DNA of 64,000 nt from Collinsella sp. (lineage in GTDB: Bacteria > Actinomycetota > Coriobacteriia > Coriobacteriales > Coriobacteriaceae): assembly GCA_019414205.1 (NCBI GenBank), contig DXML01000005.1, positions 33,231-97,230 of the forward strand. The letters run 5' to 3'. Under the pieces are notes generated by a model. That model searched no databases, was not told where the DNA came from, and saw nothing but the letters and a program-made list of their open reading frames with translations. Made by a program: the position numbers and the translations under genes. This document shows, in pieces, positions 26,106 through 34,700 of this stretch (within the stretch, counting starts at the first letter, position 1; every line of letters starts with the position of its first letter).

Positions 26106-27312
26106 ATGACCGCAACTGCACCCGCAGCACCCGCTAAGGTGTACTTCACCAACCTGCGCACGCATGCTCGCGAGAGCCAGCTCGACAAGCTCAAGCGCCT
26201 CATCCGACGCGCCGGTATTGAGCAGATCGACTTTGAGAACAAGTTCGTCGCCATCAAGATTCACTTTGGCGAGCTGGGCAACCTGAGCTTTTTGCGCCCC
26301 AACTACGCCCGCGCCGTCGCGGATGTCGTGAAGGAGCTGGGCGGCAAGCCCTTCCTCACCGACTGCAACACGCTTTATGTCGGTAGCCGCAAAAACGCGC
26401 TCGAGCACATCGACACCGCCTACCAGAACGGCTTTACCCCGTATGCCACGGGTTGCCAGATCATCATCGCCGACGGCCTCAAGGGCACCGACGAGGCACT
26501 CGTTCCGGTCGAGGGCGGCGAGTACGTGCGCGAGGCAAAGATCGGCCAGGCACTCATGGATGCCGACATCGTGATCAGCCTCACCCACTTTAAGGGTCAT
26601 GAGCAGGCCGGTTTTGGCGGCGCCATGAAGAACCTGGGCATGGGGGGGCGGCAGCCGTGCCGGCAAGATGGAGCAGCATGCCGCCGGCAAGCCGAGCGTC
26701 GATACCACCAACTGCGTAGGTTGCCGTGCCTGCGAGAAGATTTGCGCGCACAGCGCCATCACGTTTGACGGTACGCGTGAGCGCGAGCTTGCCAACGGCA
26801 GCACCCGCACGGTCCACGTGGCCGCCATCGACCACGATCGCTGCGTGGGCTGCGGACGCTGCATCGCGGCGTGCAACCAGGACTGCATCAAGCCCGACTA
26901 TGACGCCGCGGCCGACGTACTCAACTACAAGATCGCCGAGTATACGAAGGCCATTGTCCAGGATCGCCCCAGCTTCCATATTTCGCTGGCTATGGATATC
27001 AGCCCCAACTGCGATTGCCATCCCGAGAATGACACGCCCATCGTCAACGATATCGGCATGTTCGCGAGCTTCGACCCGGTCGCCATCGACCAGGCCTGTG
27101 CCGATGCCGTCATGGCATCCGAGCCGCTGCCCAACACCGAGCTCACCGATAGCGCGGCCAAGATGGAGCACAATCACGAGCATCTGGAGGGCGAGCAGGC
27201 CAAGGATCCCTTCTGCATCACGCATCCCGACACCGACTGGCGCGCGTGCATCGCGCATGCCGAGAAGATCGGCCTGGGCACGAGCAAGTATGAGCTCATC
27301 AAGGTCAAGTAG
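26106..27312 (+). pseudogene. DUF362 4Fe-4S protein, frameshifted
   Basis: Two overlapping frames make one protein. The first (26106 to about 26650) holds the DUF362 core ('FVAIKIHFGELGN', 'VISLTHFKGHEQAGFGGAMKNLGMG'). The second (to 27312) has two ferredoxin motifs, CVGCRACEKICAHSAI and CVGCGRCIAACNQDCI, and a C-terminal domain. The switch is at a run of seven G (26642-26648); one G fewer restores a single ~401-residue frame. Intact relatives are cytoplasmic iron-sulfur proteins of uncertain function. Whether this is a real mutation, a phase-variable tract or a sequencing error cannot be told from one sequence. Confidence 0.85.
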
Positions 27313-27363
27313 CGCCTAGCTATTGGACATATCAAGCGCTTTTGTAGCGCAACGTCAGTAAAA

Positions 27364-27400
27364 ACCGCCTGTGAGCACAGCGCCCACGGGCGGCTTTTTG
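27364..27400 (+). terminator. Intrinsic terminator after the DUF362 gene
   Basis: ACCGCCTGTG pairs imperfectly with CACGGGCGGC (27385-27394) and is followed by five T. It can act on both strands, as the next gene converges. Confidence 0.8.
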
Positions 27401-27443
27401 GAAGTGCTAGGGGCCAGATAGACCAGTGAACCGTACTATTTGC

Positions 27444-28409
27444 CTAAAAATTCTTGTCGAGGAAGTCGTCGACCGTATTCCAGTAGAGCTCGGGGTCGAC
27501 TTGCGCGCTCTTGGCGTGGGTGGCGCCGTGGATAGTGAGCTTCTGTTTAACCTTGCTGGCGCACGCCTCGTAGTTTTGGTCGAGCATGTCGTACGGCACA
27601 AAGGTGTCCTGGTCGCCGTGGATAAACAGCATGGGAACCGTCGCGTGTTTGAGTTGCTCCACACTGCTCGCCTTATGAAAGTCGTAGCCCGCGCGCACGT
27701 TGCACACCAGGTTGGCCACATCGAGCAAAGGAAAACTGGGCAGCCCAAATACATCCTTGAGCTGCAGAGAAAACTCGTCCCAAACACTCGTATAACCACA
27801 GTCCTCGATAATGCATTTCACGTTTGCGGGCAGAGATTCCCCCGCGACGTCCATGGCGGTTGCCGCGCCCATCGATTCGCCAAAGACCAGGATGCGCGCC
27901 TCGGGGTCGGCCTGAACGATGCGCCCGATCCACGCGATGACATCGAGCCGCTCGGGCCAGCCCATGCCGATATAGTCGCCGCCGGAGCGCTCGTGGGCAC
28001 GGGCGGCAGGCGCGAGCACGTTCATGCCGCGGTCATGGAATCGTTTGGCGTATCGGGCCATACCGATGGGCTCATCGGTGTATCCGTGTAGGCAGATAGC
28101 GTAATTGTGCGTGCTCTCTGGGGCGGCAAAATACCAAGCGGCAAGTTCGGTTCCGTCATCTGCGGTGAGGCTACTGCTCTCGCGGTTCTCTTTAAACCAT
28201 GCCCGTGCCTCGGTTCCCTCGGCATCCGGCTGCTCACTTTCCTTGCCGTCCTTGCCGTCCTGCATCATCTTCATGGTGTATGCAGCGCGGGGATTCAGCG
28301 CGAAGTCAAACAGAAAGTTGCCGGCAAATCCGAGCAGCGCAACGACAGCCACCAGTGCAACGATGCCGGCTATCTTGAGCTTTCGATGGGAATGTGCGTT
28401 TTGAGCCAT
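27444..28409 (-). CDS. Membrane-anchored alpha/beta hydrolase
   Basis: A 321-residue protein with an N-terminal signal anchor (about 12-33), then an alpha/beta-hydrolase fold. The nucleophile elbow is VFGESMGAA. The acid lies in 'FIHGDQDTFVP' and the His in 'IHGATHAKS'. It resembles the S33/BAAT-like 'YqkD/YfhR' hydrolases; the active site should face outside the cell. The natural substrate is unknown. It is divergent from the PAQR gene and appears monocistronic. Confidence 0.9.
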   Translation of the reverse strand: MAQNAHSHRKLKIAGIVALVAVVALLGFAGNFLFDFALNPRAAYTMKMMQDGKDGKESEQPDAEGTEARAWFKENRESSSLTADDGTELAAWYFAAPESTHNYAICLHGYTDEPIGMARYAKRFHDRGMNVLAPAARAHERSGGDYIGMGWPERLDVIAWIGRIVQADPEARILVFGESMGAATAMDVAGESLPANVKCIIEDCGYTSVWDEFSLQLKDVFGLPSFPLLDVANLVCNVRAGYDFHKASSVEQLKHATVPMLFIHGDQDTFVPYDMLDQNYEACASKVKQKLTIHGATHAKSAQVDPELYWNTVDDFLDKNF

Positions 28410-28595
28410 GCGGTATTCTCCTATAAGATGTTAATACATCAACATTTAAACCAAGCGCATTATGGATGTTCGCCGTTGATGCGTCAACAAGCAAAGAATG
28501 GGTAAACAAAGGGTCACGTATGGTGCAAATTTCGCACGTACCCAGACGCTTTGATATAGTGTTGAGAACTCTTTACATTGGAGGATGTAACCGGC

Positions 28596-29279
28596 ATGTC
28601 CGATTCGAGCGACAGTTCCAAGCCGCGACCCAAGACCGCGGCCGTTCCACACTACACGGTGGGCGAGGAGATCATGAACTCCGTCACCCATGGTGTCGGC
28701 TGCCTGCTGGGTATCGCGGGCCTGGTGCTCCTGATCGTATTCGCTGCCCTGCGCGGCGGAGGCCCGGCTCACATGGCCGCGGCGATTGTCTATGGCGTCA
28801 GTATCATCCTCGAATACTTGGCCTCCACGCTCTATCACGCGATTCAGCCCGCTCGCGCCAAACGCGTGTTTCGCATCATCGACCACAGCTGCATCTACCT
28901 GCTCATAGCCGGCAGCTATACCCCGTTTTGCCTCATCACGCTCGCAAACGACGGCGGCCCTGCGCTGTTCTTTGCCGTGTGGGCCATCGCCATCGTCGGG
29001 ATTGCCCTCGAGTGCTTTATGCGCGAGCGTCAACCGCACTGGGTAAGTGGCCTGGTCTACCTGCTGATGGGCTGGCTTGTCGTCTTTAAGCTGCCCGAGC
29101 TCGTGTCGCTGCTCAACCCCGTGGCGCTTGCCCTGCTCGCCGTTGGCGGCGTGTGCTATACCGTGGGCGTGCCGTTCTATATCGCCAAAAACGTGCGCTA
29201 TCTGCACAGTGTTTTCCACTTGTGGGTGCTCGCCGGCAGCATCTTCCAGTTCATGGCGGTGATCCTCTTCGTAATCTAG
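28596..29279 (+). CDS. PAQR/hemolysin III-family membrane protein
   Basis: A 227-residue protein with seven predicted membrane helices. The conserved polar residues of the family are present: 'SxxYH' in ASTLYHAIQ, 'DHSCIYLLIAGSYTPF' and the C-terminal 'HSVFHLWVLAGS'. The bacterial role is poorly known; the family is related to adiponectin receptors and probably a metal-dependent hydrolase of membrane lipids. GGAGGA lies ten bases before the ATG at 28596. Confidence 0.92.
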   Translation: MSDSSDSSKPRPKTAAVPHYTVGEEIMNSVTHGVGCLLGIAGLVLLIVFAALRGGGPAHMAAAIVYGVSIILEYLASTLYHAIQPARAKRVFRIIDHSCIYLLIAGSYTPFCLITLANDGGPALFFAVWAIAIVGIALECFMRERQPHWVSGLVYLLMGWLVVFKLPELVSLLNPVALALLAVGGVCYTVGVPFYIAKNVRYLHSVFHLWVLAGSIFQFMAVILFVI

Positions 29280-29386
29280 CGACCGCGCCCACGGCCCCGC
29301 TCGCACGGGCGACCGGCGCAACTGCCCTATCCGCTACGTACGTCTCCTGCCAACGTCCCGAATCTTGGAGGTTCGAGAAACTCCCG

Positions 29387-30760
29387 ATGGACATAACCAT
29401 CTCCCTTATTACCACGCTCGTTCTGACGCTTATCAACGGCTACTTCTCTATGTCCGAGATGGCTCTCACCACGGCTAAGCGCGCCGTGTTGGAACACGAT
29501 GCCGAGGAGGGCGATAAGCGCGCCGAGCGCGCCGTTCAGCTTGCCGCCGATTCCGACCAACTGCTCGCCACCATCCAGGTCGCCATCACGCTCGTGGGCT
29601 TCGCCTCGTCCGCCGTCGCCTCGACGAGCCTGTCCGACCCGCTCGCCACGTGGCTCATGAGCTTTGGCATCGCGCCGCTTTCCGCCATCGCGCGCGGCCT
29701 GGCGCCGGTCATTATCACCGTCGCCGTCGCCTTTGTGTCCATCGTGATCGGCGAGCTCGTGCCCAAGCGCATCGGTCTTGCTAACGCAGAGGGCGTATCC
29801 AAACAGGTCGTGGGACCGCTCTCCGTGTTTCAAAAGATCGCCCGCCCGCTCGTGTGGCTGACCGGTGCTTGCTCTGACGGCCTGGCCCGCATCCTGCGCA
29901 TCAAGAGCGCCGATGACCGCCAGAATGTCTCGGAGGAAGAGATCAAGTACATGGTCTCGGAGCAGGACGACCTGCTCGACGAGGAAAAGCGCATGATCCA
30001 CGAGATCTTTGACCTGGGCGACACCGTTGCCCGCGAGGTCATGGTGCCGCGCGTGGACACCACCATGTGCGAGGACGACGAGACGGTCGCTGACGTGCTG
30101 TCCACCATGCGCCAGACCGGCTTTAGCCGCATCCCCGTCTATCACGAGGACCCCGACAACGTCGCGGGCATCGCGCACATCAAGGACCTGATCCAGCCCG
30201 CGCTCGACGGCAAGGGCGACCAGCCCATTGCCGATTACCTGCGCGATGCCACCTTTGTGCCCGATACCAAGGACATCCTGCCGCTGCTGTCCGAGATGCA
30301 GACTTCGCACGACCAGATCGTGGTCGTCGTGGACGAGTACGGCGGCACGGCCGGCATCATCACCATCGAGGACATCGTTGAGGAGATCGTCGGCGAGATC
30401 GAGGACGAGTTCGACCCCGACAACAAGTACCTCACGCGCCTCTCGCGCCGTGAGTGGCTCGTCGATGGGCGTTTTTCGTGCGATGATGCGATTGAGCTTG
30501 GTTGGCCGCTCGAGGAAAGCGATGATTATGAGACCATCGCCGGCTGGATTTTGGAACTTTGCGACTCGGTGCCCGACATCGGAGAGGTGTTTGAGGTCGC
30601 GGGGTACAAGTTTAAAGTGCAGTCGATGCGTGGCCAGCGCATCTCGCTCATTCGCGTGATCGCTCCGGCCGAAACCGATAAGAAGGATTCCGAGTCTTCG
30701 GCAGAGAAGCCGGCGGCGTCGGGTGCGGGCACTGCGGATCCGCACGATGGCGACGAGTAG
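29387..30760 (+). CDS. CNNM/CorC (TlyC) family transporter-associated protein with CBS domains
   Basis: A 457-residue protein with an N-terminal DUF21/CNNM membrane domain (about 1-190; 'INGYFSMSEMALTTAKR', 'GELVPKRIGLANAE'), two CBS domains (about 205-335; 'VMVPRVDTTMCEDDETVADVL', 'VVVVDEYGGTAGIITIEDIVEEIVGEI') and a C-terminal CorC_HlyC domain. Family members are linked to Mg2+/Co2+ efflux. The ATG at 29387 is chosen because the membrane domain starts there; GGAGG is about 15 bases upstream. Confidence 0.9.
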   Translation: MDITISLITTLVLTLINGYFSMSEMALTTAKRAVLEHDAEEGDKRAERAVQLAADSDQLLATIQVAITLVGFASSAVASTSLSDPLATWLMSFGIAPLSAIARGLAPVIITVAVAFVSIVIGELVPKRIGLANAEGVSKQVVGPLSVFQKIARPLVWLTGACSDGLARILRIKSADDRQNVSEEEIKYMVSEQDDLLDEEKRMIHEIFDLGDTVAREVMVPRVDTTMCEDDETVADVLSTMRQTGFSRIPVYHEDPDNVAGIAHIKDLIQPALDGKGDQPIADYLRDATFVPDTKDILPLLSEMQTSHDQIVVVVDEYGGTAGIITIEDIVEEIVGEIEDEFDPDNKYLTRLSRREWLVDGRFSCDDAIELGWPLEESDDYETIAGWILELCDSVPDIGEVFEVAGYKFKVQSMRGQRISLIRVIAPAETDKKDSESSAEKPAASGAGTADPHDGDE

Positions 30761-30784
30761 GGCAAGGACGAGTAGGGGAGAGTT

Positions 30785-31618
30785 ATGGCAGGCCTGTTCA
30801 ACATCCTTAAGGTCACCGTCAGCGAGGACAAGATTTGCGCGCACGTGCTGGTGAACCCCGGCATGCCGCTCATGACCTCGGAGGATATCGAGGCCACGGC
30901 GCGCGTGTACTACCTGGTGCCCGCGATTGCCAAGCATCTGTGCCTGGGCGACTCCGGCCGCGAGTTCCAGGGCTGCATGGGCCAGACCGAGCTTTGCCAC
31001 CTGCTGGAGCACGTGACGGTCGAGCTCATGAACGAGACCGGTCTTGCCGGCAGCATCTCGTGCGGTCGCACCCGCGTGAGCGAGCATGATGAACGTGTCT
31101 TTGAGGTTGAGCTTTCGTGTCCCGACGACGCGTTGGCCATTGGCGCGCTGTCATCGGCGACCTTTATGATGGACTGGGCGTACCTGCACGCTGACCAGCC
31201 GGCCCCCGACGTGGAAGGCACGGTCGCTGGCCTGCGCAACCTGGTGCTGGACATGCGCGCCGAGGCCGAGGGCAAGGACCCGCACGAGGCCGTCGCCGTC
31301 GCGAACGGCGAGGACGTGGCCGAGGATGCGCCCGAGGACGACGCTCCTGCCGACGCCGGCGCTGAGCCCGTTGCCGAGGCGCCTGCTGAGCCCGAGTCTG
31401 CGGAGCCCCAAGGCGTTCCGAGCTTTGACGACGAGCCGCAGATGCCAATCGATACCGAGGGCGCGGTCGTCGAGAACCACGAGGCCCCCGCGGCCGTCTT
31501 TGGCGGTGCGGCAACGGCTCCGTCCGGCTCGGCGCACGAGGGCAGCCTGCCGCTCGTCGATGGCGCCGGCGAAGACCCGGCCGCCACGGTGGCCATGCCG
31601 GTTGCGCCTCAGGAGTAG
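30785..31618 (+). CDS. Conserved protein with a CphA-N-like segment and acidic tail
   Basis: A 277-residue protein. The first ~160 residues look folded and include 'FQGCMGQTELCHLLEHVTVELMNETG'. That resembles the 'HLxEHVALELQ' segment in the N-terminal domain of cyanophycin synthetases, though no ATP-grasp or ligase domain is present. The rest is Ala/Glu/Asp/Pro-rich low complexity. GGGAGAG precedes the ATG. It lies 24 bases after the CorC-like gene, so it may share its mRNA. The function is unknown; the CphA link is a guess from one motif. Confidence 0.75.
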   Translation: MAGLFNILKVTVSEDKICAHVLVNPGMPLMTSEDIEATARVYYLVPAIAKHLCLGDSGREFQGCMGQTELCHLLEHVTVELMNETGLAGSISCGRTRVSEHDERVFEVELSCPDDALAIGALSSATFMMDWAYLHADQPAPDVEGTVAGLRNLVLDMRAEAEGKDPHEAVAVANGEDVAEDAPEDDAPADAGAEPVAEAPAEPESAEPQGVPSFDDEPQMPIDTEGAVVENHEAPAAVFGGAATAPSGSAHEGSLPLVDGAGEDPAATVAMPVAPQE

Positions 31619-31697
31619 GCTCACTCGCTTATCACCATCATGTACCTGCGCCTTTACCGTACGCAGATGAGCGTGACGGCAAGTGTTGCGCTGCGGG

Positions 31698-31703
31698 TAT
31701 AAT
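31698..31703 (+). promoter_or_regulatory. -10 element for the YtxH/PRC-barrel genes
   Basis: A perfect TATAAT lies 52 bases before the start codon at 31755. The matching -35 is weak (GTGACG, 31673-31678). Confidence 0.55.
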
Positions 31704-31754
31704 GGACAGCATTCAAACGGTGGGCATCGAGGTGCCCGCAGGAGAGGAATGATC

Positions 31755-32144
31755 ATGGGAAAGACTTTCAGCTTTGTCTCCGGTGCGCTCTTTGGTGCTG
31801 CCGCCGGCGCTATCATCGGCGTTGCTCTGGCCCCGCGCTCGGGTGCCGAGACCCGCGCCATGGCCGCCGATATCGCCAACGATGCCTGGGACAACATGCG
31901 TGACACCTACGAGCACAGTGCCGAGGAGGCTCGTGCCGCGGTCAACGACTTTGGTCCGATGGTCGACGCCAAGACCGATGACCTGCGCGCCAAGGTCGAC
32001 CTGGCTCGCGAGCGCATGGACCAGCTTCGCGAGCAGCTCAACGATGCCATCTCGGGCGGCAACGTGACGCCCGCTGCCGACGTCGTGGTCGAGAACGTCG
32101 CTGAGGCCGACACCGAGGCCACGGAGCCCTCGACCGAGGCATAA
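31755..32144 (+). CDS. YtxH-domain small envelope protein
   Basis: A 129-residue protein with a Gly/Ala-rich membrane segment (about 5-27, 'FVSGALFGAAAGAIIGVALAPRSG') and then a long charged helix predicted to be coiled coil: the YtxH layout. GGAGAGG lies seven bases before the ATG at 31755, so this start is favoured over the ATG at 31749. The stop overlaps the next start by one base. The role is probably in envelope stress, as for other YtxH proteins, but unproven. Confidence 0.85.
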   Translation: MGKTFSFVSGALFGAAAGAIIGVALAPRSGAETRAMAADIANDAWDNMRDTYEHSAEEARAAVNDFGPMVDAKTDDLRAKVDLARERMDQLREQLNDAISGGNVTPAADVVVENVAEADTEATEPSTEA

Positions 32145-32899
32145 TGCGCGCAGGGGATTTTGTCGGCGTCAAGGTTTACCGCAAACCTGCCGAAGACAAG
32201 CGCACCAAAAAGGACGGCACGCCGCGCAGCCCTAAAAAGCTCGGCAAGATTCACTTTCCCGTCTTTACCCCGGGCGGCACGCGCGTGGTGGGCTTTATGG
32301 TCCGCCAGTCCGATATCGCGGGTATGATCGAGCGTCCCGACCGCTTTGTGGCGCTCGATGCCATCGGCGTCTATGAGGGTGCTGTCGCGGTCGACGACGT
32401 CAAGGGCACCTACGATGCCGCCGCAGCCAAGCGCCTCGATATCAACCTGGACGATTGCATCATCTGGGTCGGCATGGACGTGCGCACGGAATCGGGCGAT
32501 GTCGTGGGCTACTGCTCGGACGTTGAGTTCAAGCCGCGCTCGGGTATTGTGCAGATGTTCTACGTGACCGCCGGTGCCGCTTCGAGCGTGCTGGTGGGCG
32601 ACACGCAGGTGCCGCCGACGATGCTGCGCGGCTACGAGAACGGTGCGATGATTGTCTCGGACGAGGTCAAGGCGCTCGGGTATTCGGGCGGCGCGGCCGC
32701 CAAGGCTGCCGAGGCCAGTGTCGTGGTAGGCGATAAGGTCAAGAAGGGCGCCAAGGTGCTCGATGACAAGGGATCGGTCGCCGTGGACAAGGGCAGTCGT
32801 GCACTGGGCAAGCAGCTCGGCAAGACGCGCGGTATGTTCAAGGCCTTTAAGGACGAATATCAAAAGGCGAGCGGGGGCTCGTCAAAAGCTAGCAAATAG
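32144..32899 (+). CDS. PRC-barrel domain protein
   Basis: A 251-residue protein. The N-terminal part contains two PRC-barrel-like units (about 1-60 and 80-165; 'VVGFMVRQSDIAGMIERPDRFV', 'GDVVGYCSDVEFKPRSG'). The C-terminal ~80 residues are Lys/Ala-rich. PRC barrels bind RNA or protein partners. Translation is coupled to the YtxH gene through a TAATG overlap. Confidence 0.82.
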   Translation: MRAGDFVGVKVYRKPAEDKRTKKDGTPRSPKKLGKIHFPVFTPGGTRVVGFMVRQSDIAGMIERPDRFVALDAIGVYEGAVAVDDVKGTYDAAAAKRLDINLDDCIIWVGMDVRTESGDVVGYCSDVEFKPRSGIVQMFYVTAGAASSVLVGDTQVPPTMLRGYENGAMIVSDEVKALGYSGGAAAKAAEASVVVGDKVKKGAKVLDDKGSVAVDKGSRALGKQLGKTRGMFKAFKDEYQKASGGSSKASK

Positions 32900-32971
32900 C
32901 GACGTACCAAATGATGGGAGGCGAGCCGGAGACATGTTGCTCCGGCTCGCTGTGTTTATGGGGGAGGGCAC

Positions 32972-34378
32972 ATGCGCCAAAACGGATCTAACTTAAACGG
33001 GCGCTCGGGTGCGCGTCCGACGGCGCGCCGCGACCTGGGGCAGCTGCCCAGCGGTCAGCGTCGACGTCGCCGTAAGCCCGGCGCGATGTACCTCAACCAT
33101 AGCCGTGGGTTTAGCGATCGCAGCGCGCGCATCGGCAACGGGCGCTCGCCGCGCCGACCGTCCCGTCTGCCCTATGCGCTTATCGCCGTGGGTTGCGCGC
33201 TCGTGCTGTTTATCGCTGCCGTCGTGGGCTACGTCAACCGCAGCGTGGACGTGGAACTCAACGGGCAAAAGACCGCGGTGCGCGCGGGCTCTACGTTGCA
33301 GAATCTTATCGACGATCAAAGCCTGACCGAAACGTACGACGCCGGTGATCTGCTGGCCGTCGACGACAGCGTGCTTAAGCGCCATGGCGGCGAAAAGCTG
33401 TCGGTGAAGGTCGACGGCAAGCGCGTGAAGCAAGGCAAATGGGATAGCCGCGAACTTGAGGGCGGCGAGAAGGTGACAGTCAAGGATGGCCGCAACACCT
33501 ACGAAAAGCACGAGGTCCAGGCCACGACTATCGAGCCAAAGCTCAAGGTCGAGGGCACGGGTGCCATTGAGTATGTCAAAACCTGGGGCGTTCAGGGCCG
33601 CTCCGAGGTATGGGTCGGCGAGCAGTCAGGCAAGACGCAGGACCGCGGCGAGGTCGTGCCCGCCACCGACTGCGTAGTCGAGTGCGCAAGCGTAGCGCCC
33701 AAGGGCAACGAAAAGTACGTGGCCCTGACATTTGACGAGGGTCCGAGCGGCGCGACCAAGCAGATCTTGCAGGTGCTCAAGGAAAAGGGCGTCACGGCGA
33801 CGTTCTTCCTTTCGGGCGATGCCGCAGAAGCCTCGCCCGCTACTGCCAAAGCGATTGTCGATGCCGGGTGCGAGATCGGCTCCAACAGCTACAGCGATGA
33901 TTCGCTCAAGGGCGAGGATCGCGAGACGGTGCGCAAGCAGATCACGAAGGGCACCGAGGCGATTAAGTCGGCGACCGGTGTCGAGACGATGTTGCTGCGT
34001 GCCCCCTACGCCGCGTTTGACGAGCAAAACTGGATCGATTCGATGGACCTGGTGTCCGCCGTGGTTTCGTGGAATATTGACTCGGGCGACTGGCTGCTCA
34101 ACGGTGCCGACGAGCAGGTCTCAACGGTGCTCGATTCGGTGACGCCGGGCAATATTGTGCTGCTCACCGATAGCGATGAGTGCGCCGAGCAGACGCTCGA
34201 GGCACTGCCGCAGATTATCGACGGCCTTGTCGCCGACGGCTACAAGATCGTGACGCTCAGCGACCTGGTCAAGACGGACACGGCATTGAGCAAAAAGCTC
34301 ACCTCGCTCACCAAGGTTTCCATGCCCAAAAACGCCGTGTTCCCCCAACTTCCCGAGGACGACGACACCACGGACTAG
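32972..34378 (+). CDS. Polysaccharide-deacetylase-like (NodB fold) membrane protein lacking metal ligands
   Basis: A 468-residue protein with an Arg-rich cytoplasmic N-terminus, one membrane segment (about 69-89), a DUF348/YabE-like stretch (about 92-180, 'VDVELNGQKTAVRAGSTLQNL') and a C-terminal NodB-type domain (about 248-445). The usual motifs are changed. TFDDGP is TFDEGP (255-256). The HxxxH pair is Asn305/Asp309 in GSNSYSDD. RPPYG is RAPYAAF. The late 'LLHD' is LLTD (Thr399). A normal Zn/Co site therefore cannot form. It is probably non-catalytic and may bind peptidoglycan or glycans. Confidence 0.85.
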   Translation: MRQNGSNLNGRSGARPTARRDLGQLPSGQRRRRRKPGAMYLNHSRGFSDRSARIGNGRSPRRPSRLPYALIAVGCALVLFIAAVVGYVNRSVDVELNGQKTAVRAGSTLQNLIDDQSLTETYDAGDLLAVDDSVLKRHGGEKLSVKVDGKRVKQGKWDSRELEGGEKVTVKDGRNTYEKHEVQATTIEPKLKVEGTGAIEYVKTWGVQGRSEVWVGEQSGKTQDRGEVVPATDCVVECASVAPKGNEKYVALTFDEGPSGATKQILQVLKEKGVTATFFLSGDAAEASPATAKAIVDAGCEIGSNSYSDDSLKGEDRETVRKQITKGTEAIKSATGVETMLLRAPYAAFDEQNWIDSMDLVSAVVSWNIDSGDWLLNGADEQVSTVLDSVTPGNIVLLTDSDECAEQTLEALPQIIDGLVADGYKIVTLSDLVKTDTALSKKLTSLTKVSMPKNAVFPQLPEDDDTTD

Positions 34379-34384
34379 TCATTG

Positions 34385-34402
34385 AAGAACGTCCCCAATG
34401 AC
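34385..34402 (-). repeat. Copy of the IS110 target palindrome motif
   Basis: AAGAACGTCCCCAATGAC, exact and on the plus strand as written, directly after the stop of the deacetylase-like gene. It is the reverse complement of GTCATTGGGGACGTTCTT. Confidence 0.9.
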
Positions 34403-34478
34403 TATGTCACGGATACGTCAGTGTTTGGTATGCCTGCAATGTGCAGCGCATAAATTCGGTGCCGCAGCGCGATGCTGA

Positions 34479-34487
34479 TGCTATAGT
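34479..34487 (+). promoter_or_regulatory. Extended -10 promoter of the MgtE-like operon
   Basis: TGCTATAGT is an extended -10 (TG-n-TATAGT). A start near 34494 would give a leader of about 200 bases before the TTG start codon. Confidence 0.5.
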
Positions 34488-34493
34488 TACTGC

Positions 34494-34700
34494 GGTTAAT
34501 GAGGGTCAAGAGAAAGGTTACAGGTGAAATCCAAACCTCGACCATACAGTCGATGACCCCATGCAGGTGCTTTCTGCGCGTGCACGGGGTGTGAGCGCCG
34601 AGCGGCGTGCCGCCTGCGCATGCGTATATATGTCTAAAAGTCCACGAATTGCGTGCCGGCATGGTCACGCGGTCCGCAGGAATAATGATGGGGAGCACCA
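34494..34700 (+). ncRNA. Structured 5' leader, candidate riboswitch or attenuator
   Basis: A three-way junction can be drawn: P1 GGGTCA/TGACCC (34503-34508/34554-34559), P2 AGGTT/AACCT (34515-34519/34534-34538) and P3 CGAC/GTCG (34539-34542/34549-34552). The 3' arm of P1 can instead join ACCCC/GGGGT (34556-34560/34586-34590), extended by ATGCA/TGCA, so two folds exclude each other. GGTGAAATCC in P2 resembles part of a cobalamin box, but the rest of that riboswitch is not seen. No known class can be assigned. Confidence 0.4.

Noticed and set aside
29327..31087. 586-codon minus-strand open frame
   Set aside because: Antisense to the CorC-like gene; no ribosome site or recognisable domain.
34494..34600. 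Full cobalamin riboswitch
   Set aside because: Only GGTGAAATCC resembles the class; the downstream conserved boxes and peripheral stems could not be found.
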